Positions 8,160-14,652 of a DNA stretch of 18,389 nucleotides are shown piece by piece. The notes under the pieces were generated by a model that made no database searches, was not told the DNA's origin, and worked only from the letters and a program-made list of their open reading frames with translations. A program made the position numbers and the translations under genes. Source of the DNA: Collinsella sp. AM33-4BH (GTDB lineage Bacteria; Actinomycetota; Coriobacteriia; Coriobacteriales; Coriobacteriaceae); the NCBI RefSeq assembly GCF_003469205.1, contig NZ_QSIN01000018.1:2218-20606 (forward strand), in the 5' to 3' direction. Numbering within the stretch: position 1 is the stretch's first letter; each line of letters starts with the position of its first letter.

Positions 8160-8225
8160 TTGGTGCAAAGTAACCTGACCCCTTTGCACCATGTGATGCA
8201 TTGGGGTCAGGTTACTTTGCACCAA
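8160..8225. repeat. 23-bp perfect inverted repeat between the lacI-type gene and murB
   Basis: Arms 8160-8182 and 8203-8225 are perfect reverse complements (TTGGTGCAAAGTAACC.. and ..GGTTACTTTGCACCAA) with a 20-nt spacer. The left arm can also pair with the start of the spacer: GGTGCAAAG (8162-8170) with CTTTGCACC (8182-8190). So two mutually exclusive hairpins exist. The element sits in the divergent promoter region of the LacI gene and murB. Confidence 0.92.
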
Positions 8226-8247
8226 ATCCATCCGGGTGGGGTATATT
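8217..8247 (+). promoter_or_regulatory. Tentative murB promoter
   Basis: TTGCAC (8217-8222) and TATATT (8242-8247) are separated by 19 bp, 44 bp before the murB start. The -35-like box lies in the right arm of the inverted repeat. The spacer is longer than ideal, so confidence is low. Confidence 0.35.
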
Positions 8248-8290
8248 GCATTCGATTAATGAAAACGACCACCATAAGGCGGATATTCGT

Positions 8291-9253
8291 ATGCACGAGA
8301 ACGACTTTTTTAACGAGGACCTGCTGTGCGCGCTCGCCGGTGTTGCCGGCGAGGACAACGTGCTCATGAGCGAACCCATGCGCGAGCACACCACGTTTAA
8401 GATCGGCGGCCCGGCCGATGTCTTTGTCACGCCCGACACCGAGCAGGGCCTCGTCGCCACGCTTGATACCTGCTACCGCTGCGATCTACCGCTCACCATC
8501 GTGGGCAACGGCTCCGACTTACTCGTCGGTGACAAGGGCATCCGCGGTGTCGTCGTGGCACTGGGCGAAGGCCTCTCCGACATCACCGTCGACGGCACGC
8601 ATGTTACGGCAGCAGCCGGCGCCTTGCTTTCCGATGTCGCCGCGGCTGCCGCCGAAGCCTGCCTCACCGGCATGGAGCCCCTCTCGGGCATCCCCGGCTC
8701 GGTCGGCGGCGCCTGCTATATGAACGCCGGTGCCTACGGCGCCTGCATGGCCGATGTTTTGGAGTCCGTGCGCGTCTATAAGCCCGCCCGCGCGCTCGAT
8801 GACGGCACCCGCGGCAGCGGCAATATCATTGAGTTCGATGTCGACGAGCTTAACCTGGGCTATCGCAAGAGCCGCATCGCCGACGACGGCTTTATCGTGC
8901 TCTCTGCCACCTTTAACCTCGCCCCGGGCAACGCCGCGATGATCAAGGCCGACATGGACGACTACCGCCAACGCCGCGAGGACAAGCAGCCGCTCGACAT
9001 GCCGAGCGCCGGCTCCACTTTCAAGCGCCCCGAGGGCCACTTTGCCGGCAAGCTCATCATGGACGCCGGCCTGCGCGGCCACGCTATCGGCGGCGCCCAG
9101 GTGAGCGAGAAGCACTGCGGCTTCATCGTCAACGCCGACCACGCCACCGCTGCCGACGTCGACGAACTCATCCGCCACATCCAAGCAACCGTCAAAGACC
9201 AATTCGGAGTAGACCTACAACCCGAAGTCCACCGAGTCGGCGAATTCCTCTAA
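8291..9253 (+). CDS. murB: UDP-N-acetylenolpyruvoylglucosamine reductase
   Basis: A 320-residue flavoenzyme that reduces UDP-GlcNAc-enolpyruvate to UDP-MurNAc with NADPH, the second committed step of peptidoglycan precursor synthesis, in the cytoplasm. FAD-binding motifs are TTFKIGGPAD (34-43), VGNGSDLLV (71-79) and GIPGSVGGACYMNAGAYG (133-150). The catalytic Ser lies in AGSTFKRP (240-247) and the C-terminal catalytic Glu in PEVHRVGEF (E312). The ATG at 8291 is chosen because AAGGCGG lies upstream and the protein then matches family length; the frame continues back to 8201 through the inverted repeat without a ribosome site. It stands alone, ending in a hairpin terminator, and is divergent from the LacI-type gene. 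Confidence 0.96.
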   Translation: MHENDFFNEDLLCALAGVAGEDNVLMSEPMREHTTFKIGGPADVFVTPDTEQGLVATLDTCYRCDLPLTIVGNGSDLLVGDKGIRGVVVALGEGLSDITVDGTHVTAAAGALLSDVAAAAAEACLTGMEPLSGIPGSVGGACYMNAGAYGACMADVLESVRVYKPARALDDGTRGSGNIIEFDVDELNLGYRKSRIADDGFIVLSATFNLAPGNAAMIKADMDDYRQRREDKQPLDMPSAGSTFKRPEGHFAGKLIMDAGLRGHAIGGAQVSEKHCGFIVNADHATAADVDELIRHIQATVKDQFGVDLQPEVHRVGEFL

Positions 9254-9254
9254 T

Positions 9255-9282
9255 AAAAAAGAAGGCCCCGAAAGGGGCCTTC
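9255..9282. terminator. Bidirectional Rho-independent terminator after murB
   Basis: A perfect 9-bp stem GAAGGCCCC/GGGGCCTTC with a GAAA loop (9261-9282) directly follows the murB stop. On the minus strand it is followed by TTTTTTATT, a good terminator for the CHAP-hydrolase gene; on the plus strand the tail is only moderately T-rich. Confidence 0.8.
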
Positions 9283-9334
9283 GCCATATTTATTCAGATA
9301 AACCAGTCCGGTGCGCAGCGCCCCGAACCCGAGA

Positions 9335-9470
9335 GGGCCGCGTGCCCGCCCGCAATATATTTGATTGATCGCGAGTTCCGCACGCAAAGAAGGCCACTTA
9401 ATGTGGCCTTCGTCTTGCGCAGGACTGCCCGAGCAGGCAATCAAATATATTGCGGGCGGGCACGCGGCCC
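9335..9470. repeat. Long hairpin C (perfect 33-bp arms) enclosing a terminator-like stem
   Basis: Arms 9335-9367 and 9438-9470 are perfect reverse complements over 33 bases, starting GGGCCGCGTGCCCGCCCGCA. The 70-nt interior holds a second perfect stem, GAAGGCCAC/GTGGCCTTC (9389-9411). It lies between the convergent ends of murB and the CHAP hydrolase, ending 8 bp before the hydrolase stop codon. It shares the flank GAGAGGGCCG with hairpin B. Confidence 0.95.
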
Positions 9471-9478
9471 AGTCGGCT

Positions 9479-10684
9479 TTACGACAGCGCAATACCGCCG
9501 AGCCAGCCCCAGCGCACGCCAGAGCCAGTGCCGTAGAACCCAATGAACGAGTCAAGCGACCTCGACGTGATGGCGCCCTCGTTGCTCATAACGATGCCGC
9601 CGCCAACATAGATGCCCACGTGTCCGTACAGCAGACCCGGCGTACCGGTGCCACTGTGCGACGAGTCGGCCACGATCATGCCCACCTGCAGCGCCGAACG
9701 ATCGGAGCTGTAGCACCAGGCGTTAAACATGTCGCACGCGTTGCCGCCAAAGTAGCCTACGCCGGCGTTGCGGAACACGTTGGTAACCCAGGCGGCGCAC
9801 CAGTTCAGGCCAGGCGAAGGCGTGGAGTAGCATGCGTTGACGACGGCCTGCTGCTTGCCCGAGCCGGCATTCTGTTGCGGAGTTCCGGGCGCATACGATC
9901 CGCCACCCGAGCTTGAACCACCCGAGTAGGAATTGTTCTTGTTTGCGGCAGCCGCGGCAGCGGCAGCCTTCTTGGCAGCCTCCTCGGCCTGAGCGGCAGC
10001 AAGAATCTCGGAATCGCGCTGGGCCATGAGCTCCTTGACATCGTCGGAGAGGCCGTTCAGAACCGTCTGGACCTCCTGCTGCTTGGCCTGCATGTCCTGC
10101 ATCTGAGCAGTCTGCTGGTCCTTGAGCTTCTCCAAGTCGGCTTTTTGTGCTTCGAGCTCGGTCTTCTGCGCGTCGAGCTCAGCCTGAATCGTCTGGATAT
10201 CCTCGATGGCATCGCGGTCGCTCTTGTTGATCTTCTCAACGTAATGCGCGTTGGCGACGAGTTCCTCAAACGAGCCAGAGGCCAGCAGCAGCGACAGGAT
10301 GTTCGTACCGCCGGACTTGTAGCTGGCGGCCACGCGATCGGAAAGGTCGTTGCGCTTCTTCTTGAGCTCGGCCTTCTTTTCATCGATCTGGGCCTGCGTG
10401 TCGTCAATCTTGCCCTGGACATTCTCGATGTCGTTGAGGGTCTGGGCATTCTTGTTGGCGAGCGCCGCGTACTCATTGGCAATGCTGTCGAGCTGAGCCT
10501 GGACCTCGTCGAGCTGGGCCTGGGCGGCATTCAGTTTGTCGGTGGTTTCTTGGCTGGCCTCAGCCGCATGGGCGCGGGCGGGCAGGCCAAAAAGAACAGC
10601 CGCGGAAGCGGCGCCGAAAAGAGCCTTAAGGGCAGTGCGGCGCGAAAGCTCCTGCGTAAAAATGGAATCGTTGTTTGGTGACAT
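9479..10684 (-). CDS. Secreted coiled-coil peptidoglycan hydrolase with CHAP domain, Tat-type signal
   Basis: A 401-residue exported protein. The N-terminus carries a twin-arginine type signal (SRRTALK at 14-20, a hydrophobic stretch at 21-35, a likely cleavage after AHA at 40). Residues about 45-245 form a long coiled coil rich in Gln, Lys and Ala, as in PcsB/RipA-type hydrolases where it controls access to the active site. A Gly/Ser linker (252-277) leads to a C-terminal CHAP/NlpC-like domain: catalytic Cys in NWCAAWV (C296) and His in YGHVGIYVGGG (H355). It should cut peptidoglycan cross-bridges or stem peptides during growth or division. The ATG at 10684 has GGAG six bases upstream. Convergent with murB; its transcript would run through hairpin C to the terminator at 9261-9282. 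A Tat rather than Sec signal is judged from the RR motif only. Confidence 0.88.
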   Translation of the reverse strand: MSPNNDSIFTQELSRRTALKALFGAASAAVLFGLPARAHAAEASQETTDKLNAAQAQLDEVQAQLDSIANEYAALANKNAQTLNDIENVQGKIDDTQAQIDEKKAELKKKRNDLSDRVAASYKSGGTNILSLLLASGSFEELVANAHYVEKINKSDRDAIEDIQTIQAELDAQKTELEAQKADLEKLKDQQTAQMQDMQAKQQEVQTVLNGLSDDVKELMAQRDSEILAAAQAEEAAKKAAAAAAAANKNNSYSGGSSSGGGSYAPGTPQQNAGSGKQQAVVNACYSTPSPGLNWCAAWVTNVFRNAGVGYFGGNACDMFNAWCYSSDRSALQVGMIVADSSHSGTGTPGLLYGHVGIYVGGGIVMSNEGAITSRSLDSFIGFYGTGSGVRWGWLGGIALS

Positions 10685-10705
10685 ATGTACTCCGTTACAT
10701 GCTTA

Positions 10706-10711
10706 TTTATA
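10706..10711 (-). promoter_or_regulatory. Possible -10 box of the CHAP-hydrolase gene
   Basis: TATAAA on the minus strand, 21 bp before the start codon, in the 268-bp divergent region shared with galE. No clear -35 was found. Confidence 0.3.
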
Positions 10712-10890
10712 TGTCGCTCAACTCAAACATATTAACGCACATCGCGCTTGTCCCAACTATTTCCACGAACGGCTGGAAAAGCATGGTCAGCGGCTCGCAA
10801 ATACGTCCCACACCAAAGGTAAGAATTATGCAAATAACACCCTATGAGTACGTTAACATCATTCCTCTGGTTTTCCTGACCCGCGTGTTT

Positions 10891-10915
10891 TGGGCGCGCC
10901 CAGCTGCGCTATACT
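10891..10915 (+). promoter_or_regulatory. galE promoter region with a 12-bp palindrome
   Basis: A -10 box TATACT lies at 10910-10915, 37 bp before the galE start. Seven bases upstream of it is a perfect palindrome TGGGCGCGCCCA (10891-10902) that would lie between -10 and -35. It may be an operator; the -35 hexamer is poor (GTTTTG). Confidence 0.4.
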
Positions 10916-10952
10916 CCCCTCAAGAAGTGTTCCTGATTCGATAGGAGACTAC

Positions 10953-12014
10953 ATGTCCAAAGCACTCGACCCCAAAGACACCTGCGTCCTCGTTACCGGC
11001 GGCGCCGGCTTTATCGGCTCGCATACCGTCGTTCAGCTGCTCGAGGGTGGCTACCAGGTTGTCGTCGTCGATGACCTCTCCAACTCCAGCGCCGTTGCCA
11101 TCGACCGCGTCAAGACCATCGTGGGCGACGAGGCCGCCAAGAACCTCACCTTCTACGAGGCCAACGTGCTCGACCGCGATGCGATGAACAAGATCTTCGA
11201 TACCCACCAAATCGACCGCGTCATCCACTTCGCCGGCTTTAAGGCCGTTGGCGAGTCGGTGAGCAAGCCCGTCGAGTACTACCACAACAATATCGAGAAC
11301 ACCCTAGTGCTCATCGATGTCATGCGCAACCACGGCTGCAAGTCCATCATCTTCTCGAGTTCTTCGACCGTCTACGGCGATCCGGACAATCCGCCCGTCA
11401 CCGAGGAAGACCCCAAGAAGCCCGCGACCAACCCCTATGGTTGGACCAAGTGGATGATTGAGCAGATCCTCATGGACGTCCACACCGCCGACCCCGAGTG
11501 GGACGTCGTGCTGCTCCGTTATTTCAATCCCATCGGTGCCCATCCGTCGGGCCTGATCGGCGAGGACCCCAAGGGCATCCCCAACAACCTGGTGCCCTAC
11601 GTCGCCCAGGTCGCCGTCGGTAAGCTCGAGGCCGTTCAGGTCTTTGGCAACGACTACCCCACCCCCGACGGCACCGGCGTGCGCGACTACATCCACGTGT
11701 GCGACCTGGCATCCGGTCACGTTGCCGCCCTCAACTGGATGAACGGCAAGACCGGCGTCGAGATCTTTAACCTGGGCACCGGCACCGGCACCTCGGTACT
11801 CGAGGTCGTCGCCGCCTTCTCCAAGGCCTGCGGCAAGGAGCTGCCCTACGTGATTCGCGAGCGCCGTGCCGGCGATATCGCCGCCAACTGGTGCGATGCC
11901 TCCAAGGCCGAACGCATGATGGGCTGGAAGGCCCAGTACGACATCGCGGACATGTGCCGCGACAGCTGGAATTGGCAGAGCCATAACCCCAACGGCTTCG
12001 CCGACGCCGAGTAG
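10953..12014 (+). CDS. galE: UDP-glucose 4-epimerase
   Basis: A 353-residue short-chain dehydrogenase/reductase that interconverts UDP-glucose and UDP-galactose with bound NAD, serving the Leloir pathway and surface polysaccharide synthesis. Motifs are GGAGFIGSH (16-24, NAD site), HFAGFKAVGESV (92-103), SSSSTVYG (135-142) and the catalytic YxxxK pair Y162/K166 in NPYGWTK. Length fits the family (about 338 in E. coli). The ATG at 10953 follows ATAGGAG by five bases; the longer frame to 10890 crosses the promoter and is not used. It is transcribed alone, ends in a good terminator, and marks the border between core genes and the accessory region to the right. Confidence 0.95.
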   Translation: MSKALDPKDTCVLVTGGAGFIGSHTVVQLLEGGYQVVVVDDLSNSSAVAIDRVKTIVGDEAAKNLTFYEANVLDRDAMNKIFDTHQIDRVIHFAGFKAVGESVSKPVEYYHNNIENTLVLIDVMRNHGCKSIIFSSSSTVYGDPDNPPVTEEDPKKPATNPYGWTKWMIEQILMDVHTADPEWDVVLLRYFNPIGAHPSGLIGEDPKGIPNNLVPYVAQVAVGKLEAVQVFGNDYPTPDGTGVRDYIHVCDLASGHVAALNWMNGKTGVEIFNLGTGTGTSVLEVVAAFSKACGKELPYVIRERRAGDIAANWCDASKAERMMGWKAQYDIADMCRDSWNWQSHNPNGFADAE

Positions 12015-12024
12015 CCACTCCCCC

Positions 12025-12060
12025 GTGCTAGGTTTTGTGGCATGCCTCAAAACCTAGCAC
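12025..12060. repeat. 13-bp perfect hairpin downstream of galE
   Basis: GTGCTAGGTTTTG (12025-12037) and CAAAACCTAGCAC (12048-12060) pair perfectly around the loop TGGCATGCCT. It lies 10 bp after the galE stop and has no T-run. Confidence 0.85.
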
Positions 12061-12094
12061 GCGACATGCTCGGCACATGCCGCTTCCTGCATGG

Positions 12095-12125
12095 GTAGAT
12101 TTCTAGACATGTCCCAAAAATCTAC
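12095..12125. repeat. Second, related hairpin downstream of galE
   Basis: GTAGATTT (12095-12102) pairs with AAATCTAC (12118-12125) around a loop containing GACATGTC. The plan (TAG-containing stem, CATG-centred palindromic loop) is like that of the hairpin at 12025-12060 (GGCATGCC), although the stem sequences differ. Confidence 0.7.
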
Positions 12126-12127
12126 TG

Positions 12128-12160
12128 GCCCCGGCCTCCAATGTGAGGTCGGGGCTTTTT
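12128..12160 (+). terminator. Rho-independent terminator of galE
   Basis: GCCCCGGCCTC (12128-12138) pairs with GAGGTCGGGGC (12145-12155) with one G-T pair, followed by TTTTT (12156-12160). It directly abuts the truncated transposase. Confidence 0.85.
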
Positions 12161-12377
12161 AGGAACTCGTTCTCGAGCTCGAGCTCGCGCATGCACTTGC
12201 GGCCGCCGCGACCGGGTGGTTGGTCAGCTCCTTCTTCCTGACCGTCACCCATCTTCCCAGGGTCTTCTCGTTGATGCCGAGGTCGGCTGCCACTTGGGCG
12301 ATGGGCTTCCCCGACGCGGCGGCGAAGTCTGCGGCCTCGGCGCGGTACCCCGCTGTGTAGGAGGGCCCGTCTGCCAT
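12159..12377 (-). pseudogene. Truncated IS3-family transposase OrfA (HTH)
   Basis: 72 codons from ATG 12377 (AAAGGAG upstream). SYTAGYRAEAADFAAASGKP then IAQVAADLGINEKTLGRWV is the N-terminal helix-turn-helix of IS3-type OrfA proteins, which binds the transposon ends. After KKELTNHP the open frame turns into a Ser/Ala string, while another frame reads MRELELENEFLK, the expected leucine-zipper motif (usually followed by KKA). So a frameshift lies near 12195-12215, and the gene is cut off at the terminator just after. OrfB with the DDE catalytic domain is absent. The element cannot move by itself and marks an old insertion at the edge of the accessory region. Confidence 0.75.
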
Positions 12378-12469
12378 GACTGACACTCCTTTCTTTTTGG
12401 CGCTGAAACGATTATCGCCGCTCAACGCCATTCCTCTAAGTCAAGTGTCCTTGAATACGATACAGTTCA
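12159..12469 (-). mobile_element. 5' remnant of an IS3-family (IS150-like) insertion sequence
   Basis: The minus strand from 12469 begins TGAACTG and soon reaches AAGGACACTTGA, which resembles IS3/IS150-type terminal repeats (TG..CTG and a GGACA box). A truncated OrfA gene follows at the usual distance. The OrfB part and the other end are missing; the remnant stops at the galE terminator. Family assignment rests on the OrfA sequence plus this end; exact borders are inferred. Confidence 0.6.
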
Positions 12470-12670
12470 AATGGACGAGGAGAATCTGGCGCTCCTCTCG
12501 ATGAGCCCGGAGAGGTCCCTGGTCGTCACCTTCCCCCGCGCGAACGCGAAGCGGACGGCGGCGAGCCATGTCCTCACCGCGCGTTCCATTTAGGGAGTCC
12601 TCGAGAAGTCGATCTCTCTGTGCGATAATCGAGCTATTGAGTCTCGCGAGTTTAGAGCTGGTGATATGCA
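12378..12670. other. Gene-free stretch between the IS remnant and the ATPase gene
   Basis: Holds the IS left end (to 12469) and about 200 bp before the ATPase start. Two opposite 40-codon frames (12471-12593 plus, 12467-12589 minus) were read but match nothing known to me. The ATPase promoter should lie in the more AT-rich part at 12600-12665; TGCGATAATC contains a possible -10 (GATAAT, 12624-12629), without a clear -35. Confidence 0.5.
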
Positions 12671-13969
12671 TTGAAAATCAAGATGAAAAACATCGGCAGG
12701 GTCGCTGAGGCCGATATCGAGATTAATGGTATTGCCGTGATCGCCGGGGAGAACGGGACGGGGAAAAGCACGGTTGGAAAAGCGCTTTATGCGGCCTTCA
12801 ACAGCATGTCCGATTCGGAGAACAAAATCGACCGCATGAGGCGCAATAGTGTTGAGCGCGCCATCAGGAAGGCATATGTGGGAAGCCCTCTCGACTCCAC
12901 GTCTCGCCACAGGCGAACTGCTGGAAGAATGAATAGTTTCATCGACAGGGTTTTTTCGGGCGAGTGCACGAGGGACGAGCTTATTGATGAGATAAAGGAG
13001 TATTACGGGGAGGAGATCTCCCGTGAGATCGAATCCGATTTCACGAATGGCGTAGCAGGAGTTGCCGATCAGATTATCGAGATCATGGATATCTCCGATG
13101 ATGAGGTATTTCGTGCGATTGCGACAAACAGGTTCCGAAGCGAGTTCAACGGCCAGATCAATTCGGTTTTCGGCGAAGAGCCCGGGAAGGTCGAACTCCA
13201 GATAAAGGACGCATCTACGGTTTTCTCGGTTGCAAGTGACGAGGTGGCGGAGGTGCACGATAGGAGGGTTTTGCGATTCAGGGCGCATTATCTGGACGAC
13301 CCGTTCCTGATCGATTCTCTCGGAGGACCCTACGGCCCCGCTTTTCGGTTCAAGCCCCTCCTTGGACACCAGGAGGAGCTGCGGCAAGATTTGATTCAGG
13401 CGACCATCCGTAACGATGACAGCGAGTCCTCGCTGTTCGAAGAGATCGCGAAGGAGCGACACCTGAAGGTTCTCATGGACAAGGTTTCCTCCTTATGTCC
13501 GGGGCATTTCGAGAGGAGCGAAAGTCGCGGTCACCTTACGTATCTCGAAGAGGGCTTCGCTCGGGGGTTGGAGCCTGGGAACCTTTCTGCTGGCTTGAAG
13601 ACGTTCGCCATCATGAAGGTGCTCTTGAAGTCCGGCGCGCTAGATGCCGGAGGGACTATTATCCTCGATGAACCCGAGATTCATCTTCATCCTGCATGGC
13701 AGCTGGCCTTCGCCGAGATAATCGTGCTGCTCCAGAAAGAGCTCGGGATGCACGTCTTAATGAGCACCCATAGTCCATATTTCCTGAATGCGATCGAAGT
13801 GTATTCTAAGAAGCACGCTGTTGATGGATTGTGCTCATATTATCTTGCGGAGACCTGCACTGATGGACGCTCTCGCTTTGCCGATATAACCGGCTCGACT
13901 GAGGTCGCCTACGAGAAGCTGGCGGCTCCTTTTGATACGCTTGAGAGGGAGGAGTACGGCCTTGAGTAG
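12671..13969 (+). CDS. ABC-type (OLD/SMC-like) AAA ATPase, candidate defence-system sensor/motor
   Basis: A 432-residue soluble ATPase of the AAA_15/AAA_21 class. Walker A is GENGTGKST (26-34), the signature is NLSAG (304-308, Ala for the usual Gly), Walker B is ILDEPEIHLHP (331-341, D333/E334) and the switch His is STHSP (H367). The insert between Walker A and signature is helical and charged (residues 40-290), too short for a long SMC coiled coil. No nuclease or Toprim domain is fused. The TTG at 12671 is chosen because relatives start MKIKxKNIG; an ATG at 12683 is the alternative. The next gene overlaps by 8 bp, so the two are coupled. ABC-ATPase plus small nuclease pairs such as Septu and PARIS act against phages; a similar role is inferred here. 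Many AGG codons set it apart from galE. Confidence 0.85.
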   Translation: MKIKMKNIGRVAEADIEINGIAVIAGENGTGKSTVGKALYAAFNSMSDSENKIDRMRRNSVERAIRKAYVGSPLDSTSRHRRTAGRMNSFIDRVFSGECTRDELIDEIKEYYGEEISREIESDFTNGVAGVADQIIEIMDISDDEVFRAIATNRFRSEFNGQINSVFGEEPGKVELQIKDASTVFSVASDEVAEVHDRRVLRFRAHYLDDPFLIDSLGGPYGPAFRFKPLLGHQEELRQDLIQATIRNDDSESSLFEEIAKERHLKVLMDKVSSLCPGHFERSESRGHLTYLEEGFARGLEPGNLSAGLKTFAIMKVLLKSGALDAGGTIILDEPEIHLHPAWQLAFAEIIVLLQKELGMHVLMSTHSPYFLNAIEVYSKKHAVDGLCSYYLAETCTDGRSRFADITGSTEVAYEKLAAPFDTLEREEYGLE

Positions 13970-14630
13970 CGACCTGTGCGCCTCCTGCCCTCATCCGAAC
14001 TCTCCCGCGGTGCCAGATGGCAGCGATGGTTGCTCCCGTTGCAGGACCTGTATCCTAAGGGACTGCACGTCGACCATCTCCAAAACATCCAGAGACGGGA
14101 GCGTCTCTCTTGTGGATGACGATTTGCCTGTTGTCAATTTTGACTCTGTTAAAGAATGCTACTGCAAGAAGGTCAATAGGTGGATGCAACTCCCGCGCTC
14201 CGCCGATGCGCTGTATTGCGATCGGGAAACGTTATATCTAGTCGAATTTAAAAACGGCAGTCTGAAGGAGACGCTGGGGAAGAGGCTCAATCCCAAGGAT
14301 GACGAAGAGCTTGGTATCAATCTTGGCCAAAGGGACGCCCTCATCGAGAAGTGCAAGGACAGCGTTTTGATCTGCTCGGACCTGTGGGGAAAGAGGACGA
14401 GATGGTTTCGCGAGCACTGCGTCTTTGTTTTGGTATACAACGAGGACAAGAACAAGACCGCGTTGAAGCGGGTTGCCAGCTCGATTAGGAAAAAAGCGCG
14501 TTTTGGGCTTCCTGACAAATTGAAAGGTTTTTGCGTGAAGGATGTCTTGACGCTAACCGAAAAGGAGTTTTCGACATCGCTCCTTTCAACTTGGCGAGAC
14601 GCAGAAGAAATCGCGGAGGTCGACGCGTAG
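13962..14630 (+). CDS. Cys-rich protein with PD-(D/E)XK nuclease signature, partner of the ATPase
   Basis: A 222-residue protein not matched to a named family. The N-terminus has a Cys cluster, C6xxC9 and C24xxC27xxC30 plus C35, which could bind zinc. Next comes a PD-(D/E)XK-like core: an acidic helix residue E65 in DSVKECYCKK, D82 in SADALY, and E95-x-K97 in LYLVEFKNG, followed by a Gln/Lys-bearing helix (LGQRDALIEKCKDS). This predicts a metal-dependent nuclease. The TTG at 13962 is chosen because GAGGGAGGAG (13944-13953) lies 8 bases upstream and the overlap TTGAGTAG with the ATPase stop allows coupled translation; an upstream TTG (13932) has no such site. Likely the effector of the pair. 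It could instead be a nuclease-fold protein with another role, since catalysis is judged only from motifs. Confidence 0.7.
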   Translation: MSSDLCASCPHPNSPAVPDGSDGCSRCRTCILRDCTSTISKTSRDGSVSLVDDDLPVVNFDSVKECYCKKVNRWMQLPRSADALYCDRETLYLVEFKNGSLKETLGKRLNPKDDEELGINLGQRDALIEKCKDSVLICSDLWGKRTRWFREHCVFVLVYNEDKNKTALKRVASSIRKKARFGLPDKLKGFCVKDVLTLTEKEFSTSLLSTWRDAEEIAEVDA

Positions 14631-14652
14631 GAGACCGAAAAGCATCCGGTGG
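14631..14652. other. Short gap after the ATPase/nuclease pair; no terminator seen
   Basis: The pair ends here and converges on the transposase remnant. No stem plus T-run was found between 14631 and about 14760, so the 3' end of its transcript is undefined. Confidence 0.4.

Noticed and set aside
8519..9202. 227-codon minus frame over murB, with similar frames over galE and the first SIS genes
   Set aside because: Codon-bias shadows of clear genes; no ribosome sites or recognisable motifs.
12471..12593. 40-codon plus frame before the ATPase, as a possible antitoxin or leader peptide
   Set aside because: No ribosome binding site, composition no better than the opposite frame, and no resemblance to a known small protein.
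12590..13462. 290-codon minus frame antisense to the ATPase
   Set aside because: Shadow frame; the plus strand has all ABC ATPase motifs in order.
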